In this document: in pieces, positions 1 to 11,093 of the stretch
Position numbering within the stretch: position 1 is the stretch's first letter
How the letters are laid out: each line of letters starts with the position of its first letter
From: Amaranthus tricolor
Taxonomy: Eukaryota; Streptophyta; Magnoliopsida; Caryophyllales; Amaranthaceae
Reading direction: 5' to 3'
NCBI RefSeq assembly: GCF_026212465.1
Contig: NC_080056.1
Coordinates: forward strand, 11,973,241-12,037,240
DNA: 64,000 nt
Notes under the pieces: generated by a model
What the model saw: only the letters and a program-made list of their open reading frames with translations
Told to the model about the DNA's origin: nothing
Database searches by the model: none
Translations under genes and position numbers: made by a program

Positions 1-987
1 CCCATGGTCTAAGTGCAACTGGGAGTGGCTTGTATTCTCCATTATGGAAGGTCAGTTTGGCTTTTATATAGGTTTCACATCTTAAAATATGCTTACTCAC
101 TGTTCCTAACATCTTTGGCCAATAAAAATTTTGTGCTAGCATATCTAGGGTCTTCTGTATTCCAAAGTGTCCTCCTAAAGCACCTTCGTGTACATCTTTC
201 ACTAACACTACTCTCAATGGTGTTTTGGGAATGCAGAGTCTGTTAGCTTTGAAGAGAAAACCTTGGGCAACATGGAATTGTCCCTTAGGACCTTGCTGAG
301 ATTCTGTAAAAATGTCTTTAAAGTCAGGATCTTCTATGTACAGAGGTTTAATCATCTCAAAACCTATGACTTTGGATTCTAACAGTGCAAGCAATTGATA
401 TTTTCTACTCAGAGCATCAACAACAATGTTTGTTTTGCCTGTTTTGTATTTAGCCACAAAGTCAAAAGATTGTAGAAATTCCACCCCACTTAGCATGTCT
501 ATTGTTCAATTTCTTTTGTCCATTAATGTACTTCAAAGACTCATGATCTGAATGTAGGATAAAAGGCTAATCTTTAGATGATGAGACCAATGTCCTAAAG
601 CTATAACCATAGCATAAAATTCCTTATTATAGGTTGAACAGTTTAACCTGCTATGATTCAATTTTTCACTGAAATATGCTAATGGCCTCTTAGATTGAGT
701 TAATACTACCCCAATGCCAACTCCACTAGCATCACACTCTACCTCAAAAGGTTGAGTGAAATCTGGTAGCTTAAGCACAGGGGCCTCACTCATAGCCCTC
801 TTAATCACACTCTACCTTGCTTGGATCAGCCTTTACTCCTTGCTGATTAATGATAAATCCTAAGAACCCTATTTCTTTTTGTAAAAAATAACATTTCTCC
901 TTCTTCCCATATAGCCTTTGCTTCCTCAAAACCTCTAAGACTTGTCTAAGGTGAAACATATGTTCAGAAAAAGTCTTACTGTATATG
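1..987 (-). pseudogene. Ty3/gypsy pol, 3' part: RT end, RNase H, integrase N-terminus
   Basis: Continuation of the pol gene broken at 8500. Reading down from 987, the frame resumes a few residues after the YLDD motif with the RT thumb. It then gives a clear RNase H stretch (533-808: [16 protein letters not shown] and LAYFSEKL), and below 530 a DALSRKYQLL linker followed by an integrase zinc-binding region with HEGALGGHFG. Frame breaks occur near 530 and around 820. The integrase core is beyond the window edge. Family assignment rests on the RT-RNase H-integrase order, which is diagnostic for Ty3/gypsy. Confidence 0.8.
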
Positions 988-992
988 AGTAT
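988..992. repeat. Target-site duplication AGTAT, left copy
   Basis: AGTAT directly precedes the TGATA start of the nested element and recurs exactly at 8496-8500 after its TATCA end. A 5-bp duplication is normal for LTR retrotransposon integration and fixes the element ends to the base. Confidence 0.95.
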
Positions 993-2432
993 TGATAGGT
1001 CGTTTTACTACCAAAAATAATTCCTAATTCACCTAACTAGTATAGTTGGGCAAGTAGGGTCGAACCACTATGGAAGGACAAACAAAGTCACAATTTGAAC
1101 CAAGTTCACTATTGCTATCGATCAAACGTTGGATTTTTGTTAATCTAAGTAGAACGTAAAAAACAAGAGATGAAAATAATTCAATAATAGAAAAACCTAG
1201 GGCTGAAAGGATTCACTATGCATCGATCATGATTCATGAACAATAATTGGGATAGGAATGAATATAGGCGAAGGAAGATGTTGCTCTCGCAAACAAATTC
1301 GACAATCAAACAATAAAACAAGCTATCGCGATTAAGGCTTAATTGTTCAAAGAGGGAAATCGTTCACTCAAACTCGCAACTCTCGCTTATAGAGTTGAGC
1401 GAATAAAACTTGCAAATTGGCCAAACATGCAATCAATATAAAACCCATCAATTGAATCGCCTAGACAAACCAAATTTAAATCCTAAAATCAAACAAGAAT
1501 CATGACCTTTTGCATAGTTTCACCAAGCCCTAGAAATAAAACTACTCACTAAGCATATTAAAACTAACAAGAGATTCAACAATGAAATCCATGGAGAAAA
1601 TCAAATTCAAATTAAATGTAGAAACAAACATTCAAAGATAACAACGATAAACAAGAACAAGAAATTAGAATTGAAACTAATACCTTCAATATAATTAAGA
1701 TTACAATATCGAAATGTTGATTAACAATCCCTCAAGGCAGGTAATATGATAAATAAGAAAAACTTAATAAAAACTGGAAATTCCCCTCAAAAGCTATTTA
1801 TATCCTCCTCCAAAGAGATCGGAGGATACGGAAGTTACTAAAAAAAAATAACTGCTTGACCCGGCCGGGTATGTGGAAACCCGGCCGGGTACGAGGCATA
1901 ACTAAATCTCAAAGATCAAAAAGTTTCTAAGTTCAGGAGTAAACCCGGCCGGGTATGTGGAAACCCGCCCGGGTATGAGAGTCTCACCCGGCCGGGTATG
2001 TGGAAACCCGCCCGGGTATGAGAGGCTCACCCGGCCGGGTATGTGGAAACCCGGCCGGGTCCGTGTGGCAACTTTTTCCTTCAAATAGCTTCTCCAAATT
2101 CTTCTAAGTATCAAGTGAAAACCCGGCCGGGTATGTGGAAACCCACCCGGGTATGAGAGGCTCACCCGGCCGGGTATGTGGAAACCCACCCGGGTATGAG
2201 ACCTGGTCAGCACAAAAATGACCTTTGAGTAGCTTATGACCTTCCAACTTGCAAATCTCGCTCCAAGAGTCGATTCCTAGTATAATTAGAGCTTTGTACC
2301 TACAAAATAGATAAGAAACAAACACTCCAACCAAGCATAAAAACCAATAGAAAATTGAGCAAAATACGTGAGAAATGCTATGAAAATACAATGGGGGCAT
2401 GGTAGAAAATAATATATAAAATACACATATCA
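993..2432 (-). repeat. 3' LTR of the Athila-like element
   Basis: 1440 bp, nearly identical to 7099-8495. Differences seen are six substitutions and one extra 43-bp repeat unit that accounts exactly for the length difference (1440 versus 1397). Ends are TGATA and TATCA in plus orientation. Confidence 0.95.
1859..2200. repeat. GC-rich palindromic minisatellite in the 3' LTR
   Basis: Repeated blocks built on the perfect palindrome CCCGGCCGGG alternating with GTATGTGGAAA, and on the variants CCGCCCGGG and CCACCCGGG. Units of about 43 bp are arranged in tandem. It stands out sharply from the AT-rich LTR around it. This copy carries one more 43-bp unit than the 5' LTR copy. Confidence 0.9.
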
Positions 2433-2450
2433 AACTCCCCCGAGCCGAAC
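2433..2450 (-). other. Polypurine tract of the Athila-like element
   Basis: On the minus strand a G-rich run (CTCGGGGGAGTT) directly abuts the 3' LTR. This is the expected position of the plus-strand primer. Short and assigned mainly by position. Confidence 0.7.
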
Positions 2451-4127
2451 CTTTGCTTGTCCTCAAGCAAACAAGACAAGGTTCTAAGAATAAAAGTATG
2501 CTTCACCCTATAAAAGCAACATCGCAAAACACTCGTGATCACATCCTCTAAATCAAAGCATTCAAATAGTTCAATACCAATCCAAGAGTAAAATATCATA
2601 CAAGCGAATTCAAGCCTTATTACTAAAGAATAACGAGAAATCAAGGAAAGAGTTCTCACGGGTAACACTCCTCTATCTGTGGCGAGTATAAAATGTACTC
2701 GATCGCTCTCCGCCCACAAATATGCAAAAGATGTGCATATGAATGAATTTTTGTAGCCTAAAATGCTAATAAGGCACCCTCCCATCTGAACAACACTCAT
2801 GTGTTTAAAAGGGAAATAATATCACTCGACCTATAGAAGTCGACTCGAAATGCATCACATACTCTTAAATCTTGGCAAGATATTAAATCGAGGAAACACA
2901 TATAACTGCATGATTGTCAAGAAGGTCTTTATTAAGCTTGTAATGGGGTTTGGGTCAAAGGTAGGATTCAATTTGAAAATATGCGAGCTGAAAGTCTATT
3001 TTGGGGGAGCATAATCTAAAAAGTAACGTAGCCTAAAGATGAGGCTAAAACAACTCCAAATAACTTCAACTCATAACTACCGAACCAACCCAACTAATGG
3101 GAAGCACCGTCATATCATCATCAAACGATAAGAGATTTACAACTTGCAAAGGTGAAAATGTACAATAAAATAAAAGATGTGAGACAAATTTTTCCTTCTT
3201 TTTTTTTTTTTTTTTTTTTTCTTTTCTCCTTTTTTTTTTTTGAATTGAAACTACATAAATATGAATAATGAAAAGATGGTAACATATGACAACCCAAGAG
3301 GGTTTTTCTCCTCTTTTTAATTTCTCTTCTTTTTTTTTTTTTTTTATAGAATTGAAATTGAACAATGAAGAAGATGATGATATATGACAAACTAGATAAG
3401 CACACTCCAACAATGAGGAAATAATCAACCTAACTTAAGTACCCCATGCACGTAAATGTGAGCCAGATGACAGAATATATACCGCCCACTAACTAACAAA
3501 TTGCTCCCCCAAGCTAGACTTGGGTTGATCAAATAGGGTCAAAAGGTTTATAATGCGGATAGTTATGAAAGAAAATGTAGGGCTTAAAATAAAGGATCAA
3601 ATGGCAAATAAATTAAAGGATCAAATGGCAAATCATGACTTTGAAAACAATTTTGCACGGCTTCTAGCAAATGAGGGCCTTCTATCATGCTCATCATGCA
3701 AATACATAGCTAACAAGACCAGTACCAAGCCAAAATAGAGATCAGTGATACACCAGGAACTAATCGCTCAAGAAGAAAATAGTGAGATAGAAATCAAAGT
3801 CCAAATCCTTACAAGGTAAACTCTTCCTTGTTCCAAACAATAGATAATAATGCTCAAAAACACAAGTTTCAACAATACTAAGGAATCGGAAAAAGAACCC
3901 AAAAGTCTACAATGACCAGTCTCAGCAATCACAAGTGTTAAAAATTTCAACCATAGGGCACAGGGAAACATACTTTTTCAAAAAGATCCAAAGGGGCAAC
4001 GAGGGAGAAAGAAATTCATTACAACTAAAAAAACAATACAATATTTTTGGTCACATGTAAACTCCCACTCCTAATGAGTGGTACAAACCATGCAACAATC
4101 CTAAGAAAGCAATAAAAACATTCAAAG
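2451..4127 (-). other. Non-coding 3' internal region of the Athila-like element
   Basis: This is where pol would lie in a complete Athila. No RT, RNase H or integrase motif was seen on either strand. It holds long T runs near 3197-3241 and 3329-3346, and a short direct repeat (AAAGGATCAAATGGCAAAT) near 3590-3635. Open frames here are low complexity. Confidence 0.6.
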
Positions 4128-6977
4128 CTAAATAATGAAAAGAGTTGGGAAGATCTCACCAATTAACTTCATAATGCAAGCTGAAGCACAAAAATTCATC
4201 AAGTCATCCAAAGCGCGACTTGCAAAAGAACCTGCAAGAGGAGAGAAACAACCAACTCCAACCAAAACAACTACACTAAAAGCGGTGGAATATATACAAG
4301 AGAGTAAGCTAAAGCAACAATCAAGACTCCCTCCCCAAGCCAAATCAAGCACTGTCCACAGAGCTTGAGAGGGGGGCAAGAGCCCACTAACCCATGGGGT
4401 CAAAGTCATTATCCTGCTGCTCATCATCATCGTTATCATCCTTTCAAGCATCTCAACTTTGCATATAGGCCGAACTAACCTCTGCACTCTCTTGCTCTTG
4501 CTATGACTAAGCTCTTCATTACAAAGAGCTTGTTCAATAGCATTAATTTCAGTCTTCAAAATGCTAGCATCACCTGTAGAAGATTCAAGACAAAGAACGG
4601 CCTCCAAAGGATCTTTCATAAGAGTTAGGGGCAAGTTATCATGAAAAATCACATCAACTACATCAATAGCATAGCATTTTTCCTCAAGCATGGGATCTTT
4701 CAAAGCATTGCTTAAATTGAAAGTTACATTGTCATCCCCCACAGAAAGTGTAAGTCTACCATTTTTCACATCAATTACTGCTCCTGCCGTATGAAGGAAA
4801 GGTCTTCCTAAAATAATAGGAATTTGTCGATCTTCCTCCATATCAAGAACAACAAAATCAACAGGGATATAAAACTTACCTACCCTAACAGGGACGTCCT
4901 CTAAAATACCCAAAGGATATTTAACAGAACGGTCGGCCATTTGTAAAGTAATATTGGTGACTTTTAGATCTCCCATTTTCAGTTTAGAACAGACAGAAAA
5001 AGGCATTACACTGACACTAGCTCCTAAATCACATAAAGCTTTATCAATAAACAGTGTCCCAATGTGACAGGGGATGGAGAAACTACCAGGATCTTTCAGT
5101 TTTGGAGGGGATTTATTTTGTAGCAAAGCACTACATTGTTCAGTAAAAGCAACCGTTTCCACCTCACTAAAAGCTCTTTTCCTAATCAATATGTCCTTCA
5201 TGAATTTAGCATAAGCAGGCACTTGTGTGATTAATTCAGTAAAAGGAACTGTTACTTGCAAATTCTTAACCACCTCCAAGAACTTACCGAACTGCTTGTC
5301 AAGTTTGTTCTTCAATTGGCGGTTGGGGAAAGGAAGTGTGATGGGAGGCACTTGCAATGCCTCTTCTTTTGCTTTCTCTTTCTCGTGCACTGCCTCAGAA
5401 GGTGCTTCATCAATAACCACTTCAGGAGTGCCCACATCTTTCGAATTTGACTCTTCATTGCGAGGCATGGGTGGCTCATCATAACTCAACCCGCTCCTTG
5501 TAGTGATTGCATTGGCGGTCTCCTTGCCATGTGGTTGAGTGGGTTGGCCGGGCAATGCTCCTGCTTGTCTAGAGGAGCTAGATGCAGCTAATTGAGCGAC
5601 TTGAGTTTCAAGCATTTTATTGTGAGTACCGAGTTGCTCAAGCTGTTTGGCCATTTGGGCCATCATGTTTTTCAATTCCCCCAATTCGGATTGGAGTTGT
5701 TGGTTCTGAAATTGCTGCTGTTGATGGCCTTGAGGAGGCCTTTGGAAACCGGGTGGTCCTTGATTGGGCTGAAATTGCTGATGTTGCCCATATTGTTGTT
5801 GTGGTGCTTGTGGTGGAAAGTGTTGCTGTTGAGGATTTAACACATTGTTGCTGCGATATGACAAGTTAGGATGATTCCGAATTCCAGGATAGTAGCTATT
5901 GTTGTTGAAAGGAGGGCGAGCTTGAAAAGCATTGACTTGCTCTGGCACTCCCATAGCTCCATTGGGATTAACAGAACACTCCATTAGAGAATGACCATGC
6001 ACACCGCAATAATCACAAGCAACTCCACCTTGGCTAGAGGTAGCCATAGCATTGACGGGCATAGATGTATTAGCACTCATGCGCATCCCATCAATTTTCG
6101 CATTCAAAGCTGAGATTTGTGATGATAGAAGGGAATAAGTTTCAACTTCATGCTTCCCCTTCCTTGGTGCTTGAGCTGCGCGCCTAGATGAGCTATTCCA
6201 TTGATTTTCAGCAAGAGTATCCAAGAGTGAAATAGCCTCAGAAGTTTGTTTGTTCATGAAAGAGCCGCCAGCCGCACCATCTACCATCCTTTTAGTCTCA
6301 TTATCAAGACCATTATAAAAAGATTGCATAAGAAATTCCTTCTCAATACCGTGATGAGGGCACATATATTGGTAATCTTTGAATCTCTCCCACGCATCAT
6401 GAAAAGTCTCCCCCGCATCTTGTGAGAAACTATAGAGCTTAACTCTGTAGTTATGAGTCTTATAACCGGGATAATACTTCACTAGAAAAGCATCAGACAG
6501 TTGCGCCCAAGTAGTGATGGTGTTGGGAAGAGAGTTATACCAACGCTGAGCCTTGCCTGCCAAAGAGAAACGAAAGAGGTACAAGTAGAGCTCGTCGTCA
6601 GTCATCCCAGTAATCTTTTGTAAAGAACATGCTTGAAGGAATTTCTGCAGATGATCAACGGGTTCTTCATTGTCAAGACCATAGAACTGATTTCCCGTTA
6701 TCATATTCATAACATGGGATTTGATGTCAAAGTTTCCAGCATTAGTAGTCGGCATCCTAATCCCCGCGGTAACATTGCTAGCCTTGGGCTGTGTAGACTG
6801 CGTAAGAGTTCTCTCGGGAGCCTGAGCCGCCATGTCAAGAGATTGAGAGGCTTGTTGAGCTTGTTTACGAGCCTCCGCCCTCCTTTTCTTTGCACTTGCG
6901 TGTGTTCTACGAGCAGTTGCCTCAACCTCAGGATCAAAAAGCAAAGGTTGCTTGTTGGTACTCCTGGTCATGCACAA
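4128..6977 (-). CDS. Athila-like Gag-protease polyprotein
   Basis: 949 residues, uninterrupted. The N-terminus is basic and Ala/Arg-rich. Residues about 75-260 are a retrotransposon gag domain (WYNSLPNTITTWAQLSDAFL, then FYNGLDNETKRMVDGAAGG). A CX2CX4HX4C zinc knuckle (CDYCGVHGHSLMEC) lies near residue 320, followed by a Gln/Pro-rich stretch and a coiled-coil-like LGELKNMMAQMAKQLEQL. A retropepsin-like domain follows, with LCDLGASVSVMPF as active site and PIILGRPFL as the second signature. Gag packages the RNA and protease cleaves the polyprotein. The last 150 or so residues resemble no pol domain and contain hydrophobic runs. The frame opens 121 bases inside the 5' LTR edge, so ATG 6977 is plausible. 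Confidence 0.9.
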   Translation of the reverse strand: MCMTRSTNKQPLLFDPEVEATARRTHASAKKRRAEARKQAQQASQSLDMAAQAPERTLTQSTQPKASNVTAGIRMPTTNAGNFDIKSHVMNMITGNQFYGLDNEEPVDHLQKFLQACSLQKITGMTDDELYLYLFRFSLAGKAQRWYNSLPNTITTWAQLSDAFLVKYYPGYKTHNYRVKLYSFSQDAGETFHDAWERFKDYQYMCPHHGIEKEFLMQSFYNGLDNETKRMVDGAAGGSFMNKQTSEAISLLDTLAENQWNSSSRRAAQAPRKGKHEVETYSLLSSQISALNAKIDGMRMSANTSMPVNAMATSSQGGVACDYCGVHGHSLMECSVNPNGAMGVPEQVNAFQARPPFNNNSYYPGIRNHPNLSYRSNNVLNPQQQHFPPQAPQQQYGQHQQFQPNQGPPGFQRPPQGHQQQQFQNQQLQSELGELKNMMAQMAKQLEQLGTHNKMLETQVAQLAASSSSRQAGALPGQPTQPHGKETANAITTRSGLSYDEPPMPRNEESNSKDVGTPEVVIDEAPSEAVHEKEKAKEEALQVPPITLPFPNRQLKNKLDKQFGKFLEVVKNLQVTVPFTELITQVPAYAKFMKDILIRKRAFSEVETVAFTEQCSALLQNKSPPKLKDPGSFSIPCHIGTLFIDKALCDLGASVSVMPFSVCSKLKMGDLKVTNITLQMADRSVKYPLGILEDVPVRVGKFYIPVDFVVLDMEEDRQIPIILGRPFLHTAGAVIDVKNGRLTLSVGDDNVTFNLSNALKDPMLEEKCYAIDVVDVIFHDNLPLTLMKDPLEAVLCLESSTGDASILKTEINAIEQALCNEELSHSKSKRVQRLVRPICKVEMLERMITMMMSSRIMTLTPWVSGLLPPSQALWTVLDLAWGGSLDCCFSLLSCIYSTAFSVVVLVGVGCFSPLAGSFASRALDDLMNFCASACIMKLIGEIFPTLFII

Positions 6978-7076
6978 AAAACACTAGAACAAACGTAAAT
7001 ACGCTCGAAGAACAGTTGTTCCTCGAGTGGGTTAGCAAAAGCAAACGCTAAATTCAAAAAGTAAAATAATTGCCTT

Positions 7077-7093
7077 CCCCGGCAACGGCGCCA
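7077..7093 (-). other. Primer binding site for tRNA-Asp
   Basis: Minus strand reads TGGCGCCGTTGCCGGGG, five bases inside the 5' LTR. This matches the 3' end of plant tRNA-Asp as I know it, and is the usual primer of many Athila/Tat elements. Confidence 0.85.
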
Positions 7094-7098
7094 AATTT

Positions 7099-8495
7099 TG
7101 ATAGGTCGTTTTACTACCAAAAATAATTCCTAATTCACCTATCTAGTTTAGTTGGGCAAGTAGGGTCGAACCACTATGGAAGGACAAACAAAGTCACAAT
7201 TTGAACCAAGTTCACTATTGCTATCGATCAAACGTTGGATTTTTGTTAATCTAAGTAGAACGTAAAAAACAAGAGATGAAAATAATTCAATAATAGAAAA
7301 ACCTAGGGCTGAAAGGATTCACTATACATCGATCATGATTCATGAACAATAATTGGGATAGGAATGAATATAGGCGAAGGAAGATGTTGCTCTCGCAAAC
7401 AAATTCGACAATCAAACAATAAAACAAGCTATCGCGATTAAGGCTTAATTGTTCAAAGAGGGAAATCGTTCACTCAAACTCGCAACTCTCGCTTATAGAG
7501 TTGAGCGAATAAAACTTGCAAATTGGCCAAACATGCAATCAATATAAAACCCATCAATTGAATCGCCTAGACAAACCAAATTTAAATCCTAAAATCAAAC
7601 AAGAATCATGACCTTTTGCATAGTTTCACCAAGCCCTAGAAATAAAACTACTCACTAAGCATATTAAAACTAACAAGAGATTCAACAATGAAATCCATGG
7701 AGAAAATCAAATTCAAATTAAATGTAGAAACAAACATTCAAAGATAACAACGATAAACAAGAACAAGAAATTAGAATTGAAACTAATACCTTCAATATAA
7801 TTAAGATTACAATATCAAAATGTTGCTTAACAATCCCTCAAGGCAGGTAATATGATAAATAAGAAAAACTTAATAAAAACTGGAAATTCCCCTCAAAAGC
7901 TATTTATATCCTCCTCCAAAGAGATCGGAGGATACGGAAGTTACTAAAAAAAAATAACTGCTTGACCCGGCCGGGTATGTGGAAACCCGGCCGGGTACGA
8001 GGCATAACTAAATCTCAAAGATCAAAAAGTTTCTAAGTTCAGGAGTAAACCCGGCCGGGTATGTGGAAACCCGCCCGGGTATGAGAGTCTCACCCGGCCG
8101 GGTATGTGGAAACCCGCCCGGGTATGAGAGGCTCACCCGGCCGAGTATGTGGAAACCCGGCCGGGTCCGTGTGGCAACTTTTTCCTTCAAATAGCTTCTC
8201 CAAATTCTTCTAAGTATCAAGTGAAAACCCGGCCGGGTATGTGGAAACCCACCCGGGTATGAGACCTGGTCAGCACAAAAATGACCTTTGAGTAGCTTAT
8301 GACCTTCCAACTTGCAAATCTCGCTCCAAGAGTCGATTCCTAGTATAATTAGAGCTTTGTACCTACAAAATAGATAAGAAACAAACACTCCAACCAAGCA
8401 TAAAAACCAATAGAAAATTGAGCAAAATACGTGAGAAATGCTATGAAAATACAATGGGGGCATGGTAGAAAATAATATATAAAATACACATATCA
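7099..8495 (-). repeat. 5' LTR of the Athila-like element
   Basis: 1397 bp, same sequence as 993-2432 apart from six noticed substitutions and one missing minisatellite unit. It should hold the promoter for minus-strand transcription of the gag-protease gene. No clean TATA box could be assigned. Confidence 0.95.
7965..8261. repeat. GC-rich palindromic minisatellite in the 5' LTR
   Basis: Same CCCGGCCGGG-based array as in the other LTR, one 43-bp unit shorter. One palindrome carries a G-to-A change (CCGGCCGAG). Confidence 0.9.
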
Positions 8496-8500
8496 AGTAT
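8496..8500. repeat. Target-site duplication AGTAT, right copy
   Basis: Exact copy of 988-992, directly after the TATCA end of the nested element. Confidence 0.95.
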
Positions 8501-9480
8501 ATCATCTAAGTAAACCACAACAAAGTTCCCCAAGAAAGGCCTCAAGACTTCATTCATAAGTCTCATAAATGTGCTAGGGGCTCCTGTGAGACCAAAAGGC
8601 ATCACAAGCCACTCATACAACCCATATTTGGTCTTAAAGGCTGTTTTTCACTCATCTCCCTCTTTTCATTATGATCTGATGATACCCATTTCTTAAGTCT
8701 AGCTTGCTAAACCATTGTGTTCCAACCAACTCATCAAGCATATCATCAATCCTTGGTATGGGAAACCTATATTTAACAATGATATTGTTAACACTTCTAC
8801 TATTTATGCACATCCTCCAAGTTCCATATTTTTTTGGTTTTAACAAGGTTAGCTCAGCACAAGGACTAAGACTCTCCCTCACATATCCCTTGGCTATTAA
8901 CTCATTGACTTGTCTTTGTAATTCTAAGGCTTCCTGTGGATTAGTCCTGTACACAGGTTTATTAGGGATCTGAGCTCCTGGAATCAAGTCAATTTGGTGT
9001 TTTATACCTCTTAGTGGTGGTAGTCCTTCAGGCAAATCTTCAGGGAATAGATCACTAAATTCCAGTAATAAGGCTTGAAGTTGTGGATCCTTTGGTTCAT
9101 TGTCCCAATTTTCACATTCCTTGCGAAATAATAAGTACATCCTTCCCTCTAGCTGTATTTCCCTACAACACTCTCTCTTAGTTACCAATTGTATCACCTT
9201 AGTATCCTTGGTAGGAGGTAAGGACCTATATGGAGGTAAAGATAGGAGGTCCTTAAGCTTTCTTTCATGTCTAATGGTATATATGTTGGAAAATCCATCA
9301 TGAACAGACTTCAAATCATGTTGCCAAGGTCTGCCTAGCAATACATGGCAAGCACTCATATCCAGCACATCACATAGTATTTTATCTTGATATGATCCTA
9401 TTGAAAGGTTTACCAAGCATGTCTCTTAATAAAACTTTCTGCCTTGTTATCTAGCCACCTCAGTTTGTAGGGATTAGGGT
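8501..9480 (-). pseudogene. Ty3/gypsy reverse transcriptase, 5' part, of the outer element
   Basis: Downstream of a protease-RT linker with HVLLGRPWQ, the frame shows RT motifs in order: the proline-rich entry (FPEDLPEGLPPLRG), YRTNPQEALELQRQVNELIAKGYVRESLSPCA split by the changed residue before LTLLKPK, WRMCINSRSVNNI, FSKLDLRNGYHQI, then after a frame break near 8652 the [12 protein letters not shown] and VVYLDDIL motifs. The frame is then cut at 8500 by the Athila insertion and resumes at 987. A second break lies near 9417. Usual RT residues are largely kept, so the decay is recent. Confidence 0.88.
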
Positions 9481-9481
9481 G

Positions 9482-9984
9482 TTATTGGGTTTTCAATCCT
9501 AGTTCCTTGACTATTTCCTTACTCACACAATTTGTTTCACTTCCCCCATCTATTATTAAGTCACAAACTTTGTTCTGAATTTTGCATTTAGTTTGGAATA
9601 TATTTTCCTTTTGGTTTGACACTTTGCTTTTAGGTGTAGTGTGAAAACTCCTTCTTATCAGTAATGTATGGTACTCTTCCTCAGGATAAATTTGTTCCCT
9701 ATCCTCTTCTGTTTCACTATCCTCCTGGTCTGGGCCAGTCCTTTGAAGTGTTTCTAGTTTAGTCAGCATGTAAGAGCCATCTAATTCATCATCAAGAGTT
9801 GGTGGTAAAATCACTTCTTCATGACCATCCTTATGAACTAACATTGCCCTAAGTCCTGTTCTTTCATTGATTTCAGCCCATTCAGTGGCTGTGAAAGCAC
9901 TCCCATTAGGACACTCATTCTTATAATGGCCAGTTTCATGACACTTAAAGCATACAACATCCTTTACATTTGTTAATACCTTAC
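9482..9984 (-). pseudogene. Ty3/gypsy zinc knuckle and protease of the outer element
   Basis: Reading down, 9960-9900 gives a gag zinc knuckle (VCFKCHETGHYKNEC). An acidic linker and then a retropepsin active-site region follow (CDLIIDGGSETNCVS). The usual D-S/T-G triad reads D-G-G here, which would impair catalysis. A stop separates this part from the upstream gag. Confidence 0.75.
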
Positions 9985-9986
9985 TC

Positions 9987-10721
9987 TTAGGGGTTTTGTT
10001 TAGTGATATCCATCCTAGTTGTAGTTAAGGTACTGGTTAAGGCGTTTGTCCTGGTTTGTGAGGTTTTGTATGTGGTATTGGCCTTCTTCTTAGCATATTT
10101 TTCATATACTAATGCACTACTGCAGGTGGTCTCAAAGGTCAAATTCTGCAAAATCTCTAGTTTCTCTCTAAAATCTTCCCTTAATCCTCCAATAAACTTT
10201 CCTATTCTTATCTCTTCAGTCTCATTGATTTCACATAGGACTGACAATCGTTGCCACTCTTGGATGTACTCAGACACAATCTTGGTTCCTTGTCTAAGTG
10301 TGCTCCGGTTCTGTTTATAGGTAGGAGGCACATACTTACACCTCAAGTGTTTCTTTAATTTGGTCCATGTGCTGATTCCCTCCCTATTGTCCCTCCTTCT
10401 TTGCTTCTGCACCCCTTCCAACCAGATGGTAGCTAATTTTGTAAGTTTCATTTTGGCTATTTTGTGCTGTTGTTCCTCACTGGTGCCCTTAAACTCAAAA
10501 TACATTTCCATGCTAGCCTCCCACTCAAGATATTCATCTGGATTCTGTGATATGCCATGGAATTCTGGAATATCTAGCCTAAGGGTTTTGTCATCTTTAT
10601 TTCCAGGCATATTCAGAGGAACTTGTTCCACATTTTGATTAGGTAGCCTCAAATTGGCTACAATTTATGCTAATTGCTGCACCATGGCAGTCAAAGCCTC
10701 AATTCTTGCATCAGTATTCAT
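9987..10721 (-). pseudogene. Ty3/gypsy gag of the outer element
   Basis: From the ATG at 10721 the frame reads MNTDARIEALTAMVQQLA, hits a TAA, then stays open with LRLDIPEFHGISQNPDEYLE and the gag core (ATIWLEGVQKQRR; TWTKLKKHLRCKYVPPTY; IGKFIGGLREDFREKLEI). This is the retrotransposon gag domain that precedes a zinc knuckle. The early stop marks it as dead unless read through. Confidence 0.8.
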
Positions 10722-11078
10722 GTTCAATAGGAATGCGAAAATTCTCAACACACGCACAAGAGAAATAAAAGAAAATATAGATGCACACAAATACAGAACA
10801 CAAAAACAATCAAAAAGTTAACGAAACTCAACAACCCTAATCAAGAATCAGAAATTTAATGAGTAACATGAACAACAATGACTCCAATTTCAACATTAGA
10901 ATTGAAAATCACGAAAATATAAATTGGAGTTCAGAATTTTACCTGTGTTTCCTTTTGATTTGAGAAAACACTAACAGAAAAAATTACCTGTGCAATTTTT
11001 CGCCCTTCTGATATTGCAAACAAACCTGATTGAACGTTTATGATTGCTGTTCTCCTGATTCCCTTAATCTCTACTCAT
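10722..11078 (-). other. Untranslated leader of the outer gypsy element
   Basis: Lies between the primer site and gag. AT-rich with no coding signature on either strand. Confidence 0.6.
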
Positions 11079-11090
11079 GCTCTGATACCA
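11079..11090 (-). other. Primer binding site for initiator tRNA-Met
   Basis: Minus strand reads TGGTATCAGAGC, the canonical plant initiator-Met primer site, three bases inside the LTR edge at 11094. Confidence 0.9.
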
Positions 11091-11093
11091 ATT

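Larger units (their letters stand above)
993..8495 (-). mobile_element. Nested Athila-like LTR retrotransposon, gag-protease only
   Basis: A full-length 7.5-kb element on the minus strand: 5' LTR 7099-8495, tRNA-Asp primer site, one long gag-protease frame (6977-4128), purine tract, 3' LTR 993-2432. LTR ends are TGATA...TATCA and the flanks are a 5-bp AGTAT duplication. No reverse transcriptase, RNase H or integrase is recognisable in the 1.7 kb between the frame and the 3' LTR, so it must use enzymes from another element. I noticed only six base differences between the LTRs plus one 43-bp repeat unit, so the insertion is young. Confidence 0.93.

Noticed and set aside
1859..2213. CRISPR-like repeat array
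   Set aside because: Plant LTR minisatellite: units are contiguous variants without unique spacers, and identical arrays lie in both LTRs.
1902..2466. Minus-strand frames with repeated PGRVS/PGGFPHTRPG units
   Set aside because: Translation of the CCCGGCCGGG minisatellite in an LTR.
3553..3738. 61-codon frame inside the Athila-like element
   Set aside because: Contains a short direct repeat, lies in the non-coding 3' region and on the strand opposite to the element's gene.
5582..5869. Plus-strand frames inside 4135-6998
   Set aside because: Shadows of the 949-codon gag-protease frame on the other strand.
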